In this document: in pieces, positions 1 through 11,859 of the stretch
How the letters are laid out: each line of letters starts with the position of its first letter
How positions within the stretch are numbered: the first letter of the stretch is position 1
From: Ceratothoa steindachneri
Taxonomy: Eukaryota > Arthropoda > Malacostraca > Isopoda > Cymothoidae
Direction: 5' to 3'
Assembly: GCA_963969495.1 (NCBI GenBank)
Contig: OZ018324.1
Location: 142,472,355-142,536,354, forward strand
DNA length: 64,000 bases
The notes under the pieces: generated by a model
Database searches by the model: none
The model's input: only the letters and a program-made list of their open reading frames with translations
What the model was told of the DNA's origin: nothing
Position numbers and translations under genes: made by a program

Positions 1-119
1 AAGCAACGGAACATCTATACAGTACACCAAGTCCGTCTCTTCAGAGAAAAAATGAAGATAGTCTTGATGCGTTTTACGCAAGATTATGTTGCGAGCACTG
101 TCAGAGAGAAGTTTTTTAA
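1..119 (+). pseudogene. Ty3/gypsy Gag fragment (partial, left edge)
   Basis: A short Gag-like peptide enters from the left edge. One frame reads RNIYTVHQVRLFRE and, after a one-base shift in the A run at about 46-52, the next frame reads EDSLDAFYARLCCEHC before a stop at 117-119. The spacing (RN-x-Y...F...E-D-S-L-D-A-F-x-x-x-L...C) is the pattern I know from Ty3/gypsy Gag in arthropods and molluscs. The copy is broken by the frameshift and ends abruptly, so it is a relic. The rest of the element, if present, lies outside the window. Confidence 0.5.
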
Positions 120-3100
120 TTTAAATTGGATGCCAAATGTTCGCCCGATGGATTTGACAAACTAATATCGTAAACTAGATTATTTAGCTCATTTAGGGAC
201 GATGGATGTGGAGCATCATTTTCAAAAACCACTTCATATTCTTCATTTTCTTGAACACCGGTGAAATATGGTAAGCAAGCGTAATGAAACTTTTGAAGGA
301 ATTGCAATTAGAAACAATAGTGTATTCACCGCAGATGAAGCAGAATACAATTGCTTATTTTTACATGATCTTCTAGCCAAATCCATTTTATTTATCTGCA
401 AAAGAAAAATAACAGCTAGTCAAAATTGCCGCAGGTAACTATTCCGAATTGGTTTATTTAAGGAAATAATAATTTTTTGGCAGCATATAAATAGAAAATA
501 TCCAGACATGTAAAAAAACTGTAATAAATCCTGTAGCAATGAATAAAAAATTACTTAATTGAGCCAAATCAAAAATATTTTTTATTTAGCACATCAAAAG
601 TATCCTAACTTTCAAAAAACACAGACTAAAGAAAGTGGTGGCCAGTGTTATCATTTTGTGTCTCTCTTCTGTATCCTTTCGAATGGCTTTCCTTGAGGTT
701 GTTAAGGAACTGATGGAGCATATACATTAAATCAGCCTATCTCTGATTTCAGACGCGGTCAAGCAAGATTGCGATATGGTTTGGGCGATTAACTTAGTGA
801 AAATACGATTATTAGGTTATTCACCATTAAATTTCGGAATATCTAGAACAATAAGAAATCAACCTTAAAATCTATTGCTATGATATCTGATGCACATCTT
901 TTAATAAAAATAATAATTTCTCTTCGTATATCTTCCTCATATAAATCTATAACGCATTTGCTATTTTATAATTCACTTTAAATATACAAGCCATCATATA
1001 AATGAGCACGGAAGAAAAGGACCGATTGCAAAAGATGGGGAATATAAGCTATTCACTTTAGGTAAACAAAGAAGCCCCTTGCTCTACACCACCATATCTC
1101 TATACAAATCACTATCATATGAAGCCTAATGCTTCCCATTCCTACATCTGTATAAGAATTTCCATCATAAAAGAAAAAAGTCCTTATGGGGAAAACTGTT
1201 TCTTTAATCTTTTGTTAAACATTTCCAAACTAAAATTTCTGAATGAGATTTACGAAGCTTCTTCCCACAATATCAGAATAAATATTCAAAACTCTATGCG
1301 TTTAAAGTATTTCTAAAGTATTCTGTTTGAAATGGGGCGTGAAATGTTATAAAGTACAGTAATACTATTTTGAAATGGCTGCTAAGCCATTAATACAGTT
1401 TTTTTGAGGCAGATTGCCTACTTACCAAAGATTTTACTAAAAAAGTTTTCATAAAGCTTGTTTTGTGTTATATCTGAAATCTTATTCAAACAATTTGGCT
1501 TTAAGACTACGTAATGTTGCGATACGCTTTTATTCATGAATCTTTCCTGTTTACACAGTATTGAATATAGTTCTAACATTGCTTCTTCTCTGCTTATTTC
1601 CTGTGATTTCATTTAAAATTCTTACCTTTAATCATTCTTTATTTACTTTTTTATTAGTCTTTGCCTCATGTTAAAAGAACAAATCGGAGGAGCCGGTGCT
1701 AATTTTGTCCATACTGTAAAGAGATGTTCTTGATTTAAACTTCACGTTAATATTGTTGAGGAATAGATACCATCATGAAGAGGATAAAAGAAGAAAGTGG
1801 AGAAGCAAAGACGTAAGACAGGGACAATTATTGAGAGAGATTAAATATCAAAAAGAAATGAAGTAATTATTTGTTTTTCTTACGGATATACTTGAAAGGT
1901 TTTTGTACCGTTTGTCTCAACTTTGTGAAACTGATTTGACTTGATCCTACTACGAGTCTCTTTCTGCATACCTGTCGTGGTATGACCAGGTGTACGCTGT
2001 TATACGCACACTGGCCTACTTGCCAAAGGAAATTACGGCTCCACTTAGGGATGGCCCTAAGAGTGCTTTAAATAGACAGTTTCTAGGCCAAGGACTATTT
2101 AAACACGGCTACAAAAATATACTTTAATACGATTAAAGTTTATATACACGTATCGGGAAAGTTAAATGACAATTTTATTAAATATTGACGGTTCACGGCT
2201 GAGATGATTGGCACTATCAATTAAGTTTGAACAGAGGGATAAATAATTAAGAAATGATGTACAAATTATGCAAGTTCTTGGGCAAAGGGGATCCTTTGTG
2301 GTGAAGTTGGGTGAGCGTAACGAAGCAGAGGTTAAATCCCTTTTACATTGATATACGGCAAGTAGGCCTAGGGATGTAAGTTCGACCTTGAACTTTTGGG
2401 CGTCTCATGAGACGCATAATCCAACTTCGGGAAATTGAAGATTGGGCCTCTTATCCTTAAGAGGAAAACGCAGAATGCTTCGGAGGTGGCTTTTCTGATC
2501 CTTAAAGCTGAAAACGTGGCAAGAAGGGTTGAAGCGCGCCTAAAACTATCTCCACAAACAACATTGAGTGACGACCACCTCTTCCTGGCTCTTTGACAAT
2601 AACTCAATTATTTTCTGGGCGAGAATGTAGTCGATTCCCTCTCGACTTATGAAGCCATTAACGGCTAACGTATTGGACGGCCGCTTCAGACACAGTCTGC
2701 CTGTGAACTCCAAAGTATCGAGAAGTATTGAAGATATACTCCGAAATTATCTAGACGGAGAGAGAGACTCATCACCAACTGACATCCTTAATTGCCTTGG
2801 GTTGCGATAAGGGTCCATAGCGGGTAGTCGTAATTCCCCCTTCATGGTCTTTCCATTGCTATAATTTTCGCAGTATATAGGTCAGATAAATGCAGCGCTA
2901 GGATCGTGACGTGAGGCTGACTAAATTCGTCTGCAACAATGGCGTTTCGTCCTTGCGCGAATTGCTTGGCCTAGACGGTCAATGGCGAATTAGGAAAGTC
3001 AGTGGCAGGAAGGGGAGGTAAACCGTATTCTTTCACAATACTTATGCGATTTAACGTTTTCATTTCCATTGCTAACTTTACTAAGAAAAAATTTAGAATT

Positions 3101-4370
3101 TAAGTTAAAATGAAATTTTTCAAGTTTTGCTTCTAAGTTTGTCGATAGAATTCCAATGTAATACTTTGTTTGTAAACATAATAAATCTTGATTAGCAATT
3201 ATTTTATGACAAAAATAATTTAAATTGATTAGCGAGTTGAATTTAAGTACATACCCGCATCTGCAGATGTAAACAGAATTCCAAACCAGTAAAGACCCTA
3301 AGATCGAAAATTATAGATCATTCTCGAGGAAAATGGCTTACATGTTGACTAGTTAAAATTTACTAACCAATATTGGAATCTCTTCGTGGATTAGTATGAG
3401 TAATGTACATTATCTTATAATTTCTTAACTTTCAATTCGATCTTGCATATTTATAAAACTATAAAAAATATCAATATCTTAATCAAGTTTTCACAGTCGT
3501 TATGATAATTCTCCCCTAATTAGATTTAGTTTTGTGTCAGCAGAAAATTTATAAATTTTAATTTAAATAATTTAAAGATCGTATAGGTGCGTGTGTTTTG
3601 TTAAAAGGCAGGTCGTATACTTTATAAATTATATTTTGGAACATTCGACATGGCAAATGCAGTTTAGGATATCTGGCTGTATATAAAATTTCAGCTGAAG
3701 GAGACCCAACATTTTTGGTCGTAGTTAAAAACTAATTCACATTTTATCCTTCAGCTTTCGCCTATCTTCAGGCATCTTTAGACAGAAGTGTTCGTTGTTC
3801 CTATTGCGATATTAGCGGCGAGATAGGTTTTGGCCCATTTCTTTAATGAGAACAGCCTCTAGATTCTTCAGTTAACGAAGTTCCTAGTTTCTTTAGAGGA
3901 TGGTAGTGTTTTCAACAAGAATCTTTCTTGTAATTAAGTTCCTTGTAGTATGGTTTGATTCTTCTTGATTGCAGGTTGATTGTTAGGATTTTCCTGATAG
4001 TAGTCCTCGTACTTCCAAGATATTAATTGTTTAGAGGTGGCTTGCAGTCATCAGGGGGCATTCAAATTAACACATAGATTTATAGTCTTTATGATAGTTT
4101 GTTTTTCACAGAGGTTGTTTGTCATTATAAAGTTGCGAAATTTTAGGTCTGTATAGTATATTGCTAGACATAACTTTTGTCATTTTCACTATTTACACAC
4201 ATATGGATGACGAGGATGGAATAGAACAGCTGAGGGAGGGTATATCATTTACAAAAGTGAAATTATTTCTGGCCTTTCATTCTTTAAAGACAACTTTTTT
4301 CAGGAATAAGCAACATCACCAAACTACATTTCACGAACACTCCTTTTACAACACTTGAGGCGATTAAAAA
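120..4370. other. AT-rich stretch without recognisable genes
   Basis: No protein domain could be recognised on either strand. A GC-richer interval at about 2280-3010 (contrasting with its AT-rich flanks) may be an unrecognised repeat, but no coding pattern was found in it. One open frame on the minus strand (1418-1612) that runs into a good splice-donor consensus is listed separately. Confidence 0.5.
1418..1612 (-). CDS. Possible coding exon of unknown gene
   Basis: On the minus strand an ATG in an A-rich context opens a 64-codon frame beginning MKSQEISREEAMLELYSILC. Its last codons run into TTTG|GTAAGTAG, a strong 5' splice-donor match, and the formal stop (TAA) lies inside that donor. The peptide is charged and helix-like at its N-terminus and is not low-complexity. 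I do not recognise it. It could be a chance frame in AT-rich DNA; the donor is the only reason to list it. No matching next exon was identified. Confidence 0.2.
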   Translation of the reverse strand: MKSQEISREEAMLELYSILCKQERFMNKSVSQHYVVLKPNCLNKISDITQNKLYENFFSKIFGK

Positions 4371-4379
4371 AACGAAGGC

Positions 4380-4545
4380 TTGAAAATGAATATTCTCTTC
4401 AACGGTGAAAAAGGCGAAGATAATATTTCTTGATAGGCAAGCCAAAACAACAGATCGAAAGTTACCGTCCCTTTCTACTTGCAATATATGCTCAGTAAAT
4501 CATTTGAGAAAATTCTGAATAAGAGGCTGAAAACTCATATGTAGG
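4380..4545 (+). pseudogene. Non-LTR retrotransposon RT fragment
   Basis: Two adjoining frames give a short reverse-transcriptase fingers segment. One reads VKKAKIIFLD then SYRPF-LLA; after a one-base shift the other reads LSKSFEKILNKRLKTHM. This matches the conserved LINE RT block 'SYRPISLL...LSK-x-FEKIL-x-x-RL'. Neither the palm nor the YADD motif is visible downstream, so this is a small frameshifted relic. Clade cannot be assigned. Confidence 0.45.
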
Positions 4546-6130
4546 AGAAGACCTGTATAATGCGCAACAGCATAGTCTCATGACCTGTGTGAAACGGAAC
4601 ATAGTGAATAGATAAAGGAGGCAACTGTAAATACAAGAGGAATATAGATCAAAGATCAACTAGAAAAAAGAAATATATCAACGATTATGCGAGAAAGAAT
4701 AAAATAAAAACAAACACGAATAAATTCAGTATAATACTCATCAATAGAAGAAAGATAAGCAATATATTCATGGATAGATGAGAACTCCCCATGCGACCCG
4801 GATTGGGTGTAAATCGTAGTCAAACGTTAAAATTGCGCAAGGAATGAAATTTCACCTCCCTCTATATGGTCACGACACTATTACATAAAGGGCAGCAAAT
4901 GCAAGCTAAACTAATTCTCATCCTCTCAATGTACCCCAGAATACCATTACACTTAATAAGAAAATCCCATATAGTGATAATTCATAGGATCCAAAAAGGC
5001 GGAGAAGGACAACTGAGTTGCATAAAAGAATAAACCTAAAAGCAACTGCATGAAGGGATATGAAATATTTTGGAAAACGTATCACAAATGAAAGGGCAAT
5101 AAAAATAGGAAAATCATTCAGTAAATGTTGAAGAAAGACGAACAAAAGGTAAACTGCCTCAACTGAACTGAGGCGTTTTGTGGTAAAATGATAAATGATT
5201 ATTGCATTGATGGCTTCCCATGGTTCAAATCACTTAAAACTGCCTTTGAATGGCTAAATGAGACCTTTGCCACTCTGTAGATTGTGCCAACCAGCGCAAA
5301 ATCCGATAGCAGATTTTAAATCTCCAGGGTGAATAACCATATGTGTCATGGGCCTATGAGTCATTTCATAGCTCTAAATTGGTACAATTGAACTTTACTG
5401 CTTTTAAAAAAAGTGACGCCTTGACCTGGTGCTTCACCGCAAGTAAAACCACGATATAAACAATGATTTAATAAAATTAAATTAAAGCGACATCAGATTA
5501 CCGTATTAATCTTTCCCATAAATGATCGAAAAAGAAGAATCACCCTCCCAATACGCCTTTTTTTATCTTTTATTACACATTTTACACCTTTTGCGACGTT
5601 TTCCTTTCCAACTTCCAATTGTAAACATCCTACTTCGGTGCTCAGGAACATCAAGCAATTATGCATACCGGTAAAGCATGGAAAAAGACTGTAAATTCGA
5701 GATCACTACCACTTCGAAAATTAAACATAATCCCATGTAAATACCTGAAAGAAGACAAAAGCTGACGGCCAAAATTGACTCCTACTTCATTAACTAAACA
5801 AACCCACCTTACTAAACAAACCCCCTCCCCTCCATTTCAAAGACTCACACTAGACACCCACATAACATTCAAATCCCATACCACAAACATTACAAATATG
5901 AAGGGCCACAAAGAAAAGAAATGCCCTCAAACAGTCTCAATCCTTACATTTATTGATCAGAAAGAGTCTCTCACCACTCAATATCAAGTCACAGCCAAAT
6001 CTTAAACAAATACTCTAAAATACACTGAACAAGACATCGAAAGTACACGCAACACAACCACCCTACACCGATGCGCTGAAACAAATATACACCCAATAAA
6101 AATAAACCTAGACAAGATTGGAACATAAAA
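4546..6130. other. AT-rich stretch, no gene seen
   Basis: Both strands were read without finding a recognisable domain. The composition is strongly A-rich on the + strand from about 4600 to 5150 and C-rich/G-poor from about 5770. Confidence 0.45.
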
Positions 6131-6560
6131 CTTATTCGCAACAACTACCATCCGAGAGCAAAGCCTTCACCACACAGACACAAGAAAAGCCATAGCAAAC
6201 TACTTTCTGCACCACTTCAATCCCTTTGTTCTTACAACTTCAAACCAAACTTAATCTAACACACCTACAATGCCATTTGTCAGAGATACTTGAACACACT
6301 ATCACTAAACAAAACCTTAAACAAGTCATCTTTGCCCTTAATTAATAAATCAGAGATTTCTTTACACACAACAATTTAACTAATCCTATCACTACTCGGG
6401 CCAAGCCCACCGCACTATACAACAAAAATACAAACACAGAATAAAACTTGTCCCTACACCAACATGCAGCAGATACAAACAAAGCAGCGACAACATCACA
6501 CACCTACTCATAAATGACCAAATATCTCACATGCTTGCACTACACTCAACATCTCCTCCC
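6130..6560 (+). pseudogene. Possible LINE ORF2 linker relic (AC-rich)
   Basis: A strand-asymmetric A/C-rich interval has a frame containing RKAIANYFLHHFNPF, which resembles the segment between endonuclease and RT in Jockey-like LINEs (AIAxxFxxxF). The following text resembles the segment before RT but contains many stops. The assignment rests on one short block and on composition, so it is weak. It could be an unrelated AC-rich repeat. Confidence 0.25.
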
Positions 6561-6593
6561 ATATGTATGGAGATGTGTACTCACCTATGAAGC

Positions 6594-6618
6594 TGGCTGT
6601 CCTTCTTGGGGACAGCCA
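6594..6618. repeat. Perfect 9-bp inverted repeat (hairpin)
   Basis: TGGCTGTCC and GGACAGCCA form a perfect 9-bp stem around a 7-base loop (TTCTTGG). It sits at the end of the AC-rich interval. In a eukaryote a terminator reading is not warranted. It may be the end of a decayed repeat. Confidence 0.5.
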
Positions 6619-6619
6619 A

Positions 6620-8040
6620 CCTAAAATAAGGAAGGTAGGGGTGTCGAAAAGTAAATTAGTATGTTCTTCCTGATTTATTCCTTAGGCCATCTTCTGTTAT
6701 TTTCACTTTTCCCATTGGTACATAAATGACGGAAGATGTTATTATTTAATTCTTCATTATTATTAACTTTGTTTAAATATTTAGATTTATAAAGTTTTGA
6801 AAGAGCTGATGGTATTAACTTGAGTTTTTAACTCGTTCTGCTGAATTTCTTAAGACGATAAGAGTTATTATAGTCATATCTTATATCTTTTCCAAATTTC
6901 ATACCAGTAATATAAAATATAATAAAAAAAATATTTTTCTGATTCCTTTCCTTTGAAATTCTTAGAAAACCGCCGAATTCATTCAAGTATTTCTTATTTC
7001 CATACAATACAAATAATTTGGTAAACATTATGTTCACTCATAGAAGATTAACTTATCTTTAACTTTGTCAAGGGTAATTTCCTTATCAATTTTTCCCTTA
7101 CTGGGGGATTCTTCCATTCCATAGATAAATTGTACCCGCGTAAGAGAGAGAGGAATAATTCTTTAATCTGGAGTGTTTGTGAAATTATGGCAAACTTTTA
7201 TGCTCAAAACATAACAAGCAATTTAATTATTTTTTTATGCTTGACTCGATATTAAAATACAAATCATTCTTATTCCAGAATTTAGCCCTCATCTGAAGTT
7301 ATGCTTATGCTTAGATAATTCAAATTCAAAAGCCACGAAGTCAAAGAATGTTTACTTCTTTAAATTGGTTAGGCATGGCTTCACTCTAGCTTTGATATTA
7401 TGATTAATATTTTTTTCTGAAAGAGAATAATCTTTTATCTGGCATCACTACCAACCAATTTATAAATACAAAAGTGAAATGTCTAAACCAAAGAGGATTC
7501 CGTCATAAAACGGATAAGTTTTGCAATCGATCGATGCAATACCACATGAGAAGGCGACTACTTCAGCTTAAACGACTACAGTTTCAGTCTTTGAGTTTGT
7601 TCGTACTAACTCTAGTTTATCGTTAAATATTCGAAACTGAGGGTATTGAGCGGGGTATATCTCTTTCATCAGATATTTTCTAAGATCAGGTTGACCTCTG
7701 ATATAGGTGAAGGGTAAATCGTTTAAAAACATGAAAACATCTGATGCCCGGTGAAAGCAGGAAAAATACTTTCAAATTAATTAAAGTTTTTGATGGACGG
7801 CAACAAGAGTTAAATTTATTGGGGTAGGTAAACCAGTTTTTACCATATTGGTGCTCGTTTGTATTCGTTCATATGTTTACTTTTAAATTTTCCCTTTAGT
7901 TTAATCTATATCCATGGTTTGGGAAAGGTTATATTACAGTCGGTTTTTGATCTTTCTAAATGCTTACGTGTGTGTGTAAAGTTATATTTGCCTAGTACGT
8001 GTCATTAAATCTTCATTTCTATTATATCAAGTGTGACAAG
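6620..8040. other. AT-rich stretch, no gene seen
   Basis: No recognisable coding block, RNA gene or repeat was found here on either strand. Confidence 0.45.
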
Positions 8041-9000
8041 ATGGAAGTCAAAAGATTCGAGATCTCTGCTCTCTTGCTCAAGCGCCAAACAAGTCTGGCT
8101 TGGAAAACGGGGCTCAATATCAGTCAGGTGACAATTTACTGAGTCGAGGAGAGGTTCAAGTTGCAAGATGTCAAAGATCGAACTCATTCAGGCAGACTTT
8201 AAGTTGTCAACCCTTTGGCTGTAAGAAAGGTCTTCTAAAATGCTCCGAAGCTTAAAAACATATTGGTGGTTACGGTGTCCAGGATTCAAGAAGTAAGGCA
8301 GAAAAGCTTTAGGTGACCGAAAAGGCTTCTGTTCCCTCACATATCCGAGAACAATCTTAGGAACGCTGCGTCGCATTATCAACGACTTGAAATGTAATGG
8401 TCATCGATTTCTCATTTATTCTCGGAAATTACTTTTCAAGATAGATCCGATCACGAGCAAGCCAAGCGATCAATATGTTTCCGAAATCTATTACGTGTCT
8501 ACAAGCTAACAACCAGCTCCATGATAATGCTCGACATCGTGGCTTAGAATGGCAGTAAGATCCCGCGGGTGTGATTAGCTGCCGATTGCAGGCATACCGC
8601 GGTCGAGTAGAGTATTATCTTGGTCACAATAGTCCAGCACTGGGTGAGAAAGATCACGTAGAAGACGTTCTACGGCTTTTATCAGTACATTGCCACCTCC
8701 CACATGCTACAGACCGAGTAGGCGTTGTTGGGGTCAAAGTAATTTGTGACGCCGCAGTCGCCAGATCTTAATCCCCTCAACTACCGCTTGTTGGCACTCG
8801 TTGAAGGTAAGACATGATAGGTCCGAAACAACACCATTGACGAGTTGAATTCCTTCATCAACGGCGTGTGAACCAGCATAAGGAAGGACTTCCTTTGTAA
8901 CGTGTGTGCGCCCTTAATGATTGCCTTGAGAGTGTGCTCTCCATTAAGTGCGCTGCATTGATTAATATTACAACTTAAACACATATTCTTTTGTTGAAAC
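8041..9000 (+). pseudogene. Tc1/mariner-family transposase, decayed
   Basis: A DNA transposase that would cut and paste its element at TA sites. From ATG at 8041 the frame reads MEVKRFEISALLLKRQTS, followed by a helix-turn-helix segment ending in KDRTHSGRL, the usual Tc1 paired-like start. A shifted frame gives VSRIQEV. Further on, 'DLKCNGHRFLIYS' matches the start of the catalytic core. In the original frame PQSPDLNPL (8752-8778) carries the second catalytic Asp region. It continues through VRNNTIDEL and KDFLCNVCA to the usual C-terminal region. Many stops and at least two frameshifts make it non-functional. Length (about 330 codons) is normal for the family. Terminal inverted repeats were not resolved. 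Confidence 0.75.
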
Positions 9001-11828
9001 AATGAAACCATGTCTAACTGCATCAAAACTATCATTGTATTCTTGCTTCTGAGCGCTTAATGAGTGTAACAGTTCTTTTGTAGTACCAGGTACTACAATT
9101 TAGATATAGTGGAATTATTTGACCATTTTCATGTTTTCCCTTTCGCTTTATTACTAATAATATGTACCTCAGGAAAATGGTGAGAGAGTGAAATATACAC
9201 CTTTCAGTTTTATTAAATTTTAGTTCGAAGGGGAAGCCTAAATAGCCTCTAACTATTAATTTGTCAAATTAAATTTCATTTTTCACCTTAATGAACTTTG
9301 GTTCACATGCGATATTCCAATCAATGAAATTGTAATTAATTTAAATTTAAGACTCGATATTCATGTCTATTTTTTTCATATCTCTCCATTCCAATTGCAG
9401 ATAAATGATCATTTTTTTCGATTATTGAATATCGGCATATAGCCAGAATCCTTTTATTTTTTAGCTAAACATTTACTCTATAAAATATTTTTTGGTGTCT
9501 TCGCTGAATTGCCTCTTAGGGGTCTTTTCTCTTCTTTAAAAATTAGTGTTGAAAGGAAGCCTAAAGATGAGAGGTAGAAGATGAGACGACTAATGTCATC
9601 TAATATTTGCAAAGATGCGGCAGTGATTGAATAAATAAACCTTGGATTTTTATATTATAAGCTTTCTAGCTTAGGTGTTTAATTCAACGAAGTTTTATTT
9701 ATCAAATAACTAACCTCTCAATTATAATATTAATTCAGTTGCAAATATATCCTTGTATTGTCTTTGTTTAGGGCAAACACTAGAGCCAATTCCTCTCTAA
9801 TTAACTAATTGGACCGCTCACGACTGATACGATTGTTGTCCTGATAAGAGGACATACACTCTCTAAAGCAAGACTCTTTAGAATTTAGGTTGCATAAAAT
9901 TGTGATCAAAATCAATTATAATACTATTTGGAAATAATTAGTTGCACCTTTTTTATTGCCATGAGGCTTGAAATCTTATTAGTTTCTGTACTCTTTACAT
10001 TTTTTTTAGCCCCAGCAAGTTTAGGTTAGGACTGGCTCTGCTTATATCAGAAATGGGAATCTTTTACATGACCCAATGAATAAATACAAAAACCTCAGAG
10101 TTTTTCACACACTTTTCTTCCAAAATAAGAACGGACATACGCATGAAATAGGCAAGTAACAATAAGAATAATTAATACTATACGCTTATACTCGCAAATA
10201 CACAATCAAAAGTGTGAATACAAAGCTGTTAATTTCTTGCTTCATCCTAAATATCCTGAAACGGAAAGTGGCAATTAAACTGCCTCGAATTGCTGTATTG
10301 AAACAAGAAAACGACGGTTTTTAAAGGAAATTTCTGAATCATCATAATTATCTAAGGAAGTACCAATTGAAAAGTAGGAAGATATCCGAGTTTTATAGGT
10401 GATGAAATTAATTTTGGAAGATCGTTGAACTTCTCTCTATAGTGTTACTAAACCTACGTTTTTTACAACAGCAATTTTCATTAAACCAGGAATTTTTTAC
10501 TTCAAACCAAGAAGGAAAAACATGCTTAAATTGATTAGATTAAATGTTTGTATCAAAATTCAGTTCTTCTGTAAAGAATTCTAAAGTTCGGGACGAGGAA
10601 AAATCAGGAACTAATTTGGCGATCATTCCTTAAGATTCGGCAGGATAAAAAAGTATGGCAATTGGGGCGTGTTATTAATTAAAACTAAATATAACTGCCA
10701 TGTATGGTATTTATCAATGAAAATTTGTAAGGAGAGATCTAAGGAGAAGCTATATAAGCTAGACGAAATAAAATGTTTGAAAGCTGCGTTGGGGCTAAAA
10801 TCCGATACCATGTATAAAATGACGACGAGGGAATGTATGATTTCCCTCTCTCCGGTGGTGAAAATGTCCTTATGTTTATATGATATTACTACAATAATTT
10901 ATGAATGCAAATTTGCGAGTAATTAATAAAACGCAAATTTGTTTTATAAAACTCGTTACGATTAACCATAAAAATGAGTATGGAATTAACATCACACATT
11001 AAAGCTATTTATCTCTCAGGATTTCGGTGCCAGTTCCGACCCTGTAATCCGAGGTAGGCTGAAGTTAGAACTTAAATTGTTACACATGTGGGATTGGCGA
11101 ACGCAATAAGGTGTAAGAATAATTGACAAGCAATTGATAAAATGCTGAAACTACCGTTTAGTCAAGAAAGAGAAAATTATAAACGAAAATGATGATAAAA
11201 TTACTAAGACTAATGACAGGCATAATATGAACCATTTTTATGCGGAGCTCCTTGTCAAGGTTGATAGTTCTCAGCCACTCCCATTTGGTTCCTCTTAGAG
11301 TGTTGATTCTCAGTACGCCAGCAATATTTTAACCTTATTTACCTCGTGCTGTCCCCCTTGTTTTTTTTCAGTATCCTTCCCCTACTCCAGTACTCAATGA
11401 GATGTCAGTAACAGAATGCAAAGCTTGCCACTGCTGATATTTGAAGTATTTTGTGTTCTATCTAGCCCAAAGTTTACAGGTTATCCTCTCCCAAGAGCTA
11501 GATGAGGAACTATGTGGATATGTGATTAACATATTATTTCTTCCTCTTGCATCTCTTTTAGTAGAGATCTCTTATACAAATTACACAGGGGTACAATTTA
11601 AATCACATTTTCTGGTGAGTTAGATTTTTCTGCCAATTTTAATTTGTTTTTGCATGCTGATTTCGAATATATAATCCATTTTAACCTACAGGGTACAGTT
11701 ATTTTGTAATTCCTATTTTCTCGCTTCCCCGAAAACTGCCTCCCTGACGGATAGAGAGGGTGCTTGAAGAAAGCAAATACTTCACAGTAGATAGTAATAA
11801 GTGTTATTGTGCAAAATATTGACATTAT
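9001..11828. other. AT-rich stretch, no recognised gene
   Basis: The first 100 bases are probably the 3' end of the Tc1 element. Beyond that nothing recognisable is seen. An 85-codon open frame at 10669-10926 (+) has no recognisable motif and is probably chance. Confidence 0.4.
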
Positions 11829-11843
11829 TGTTTCTTTTTTCAG
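11829..11843 (+). promoter_or_regulatory. Candidate 3' splice site
   Basis: A pyrimidine-rich run ending in TTTTTTCAG sits 16 bases before the ATG of the following pseudogene. It fits an intron acceptor in the 5' leader of that gene. Confidence 0.45.
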
Positions 11844-11859
11844 GTCTCATGTTAGAGCG

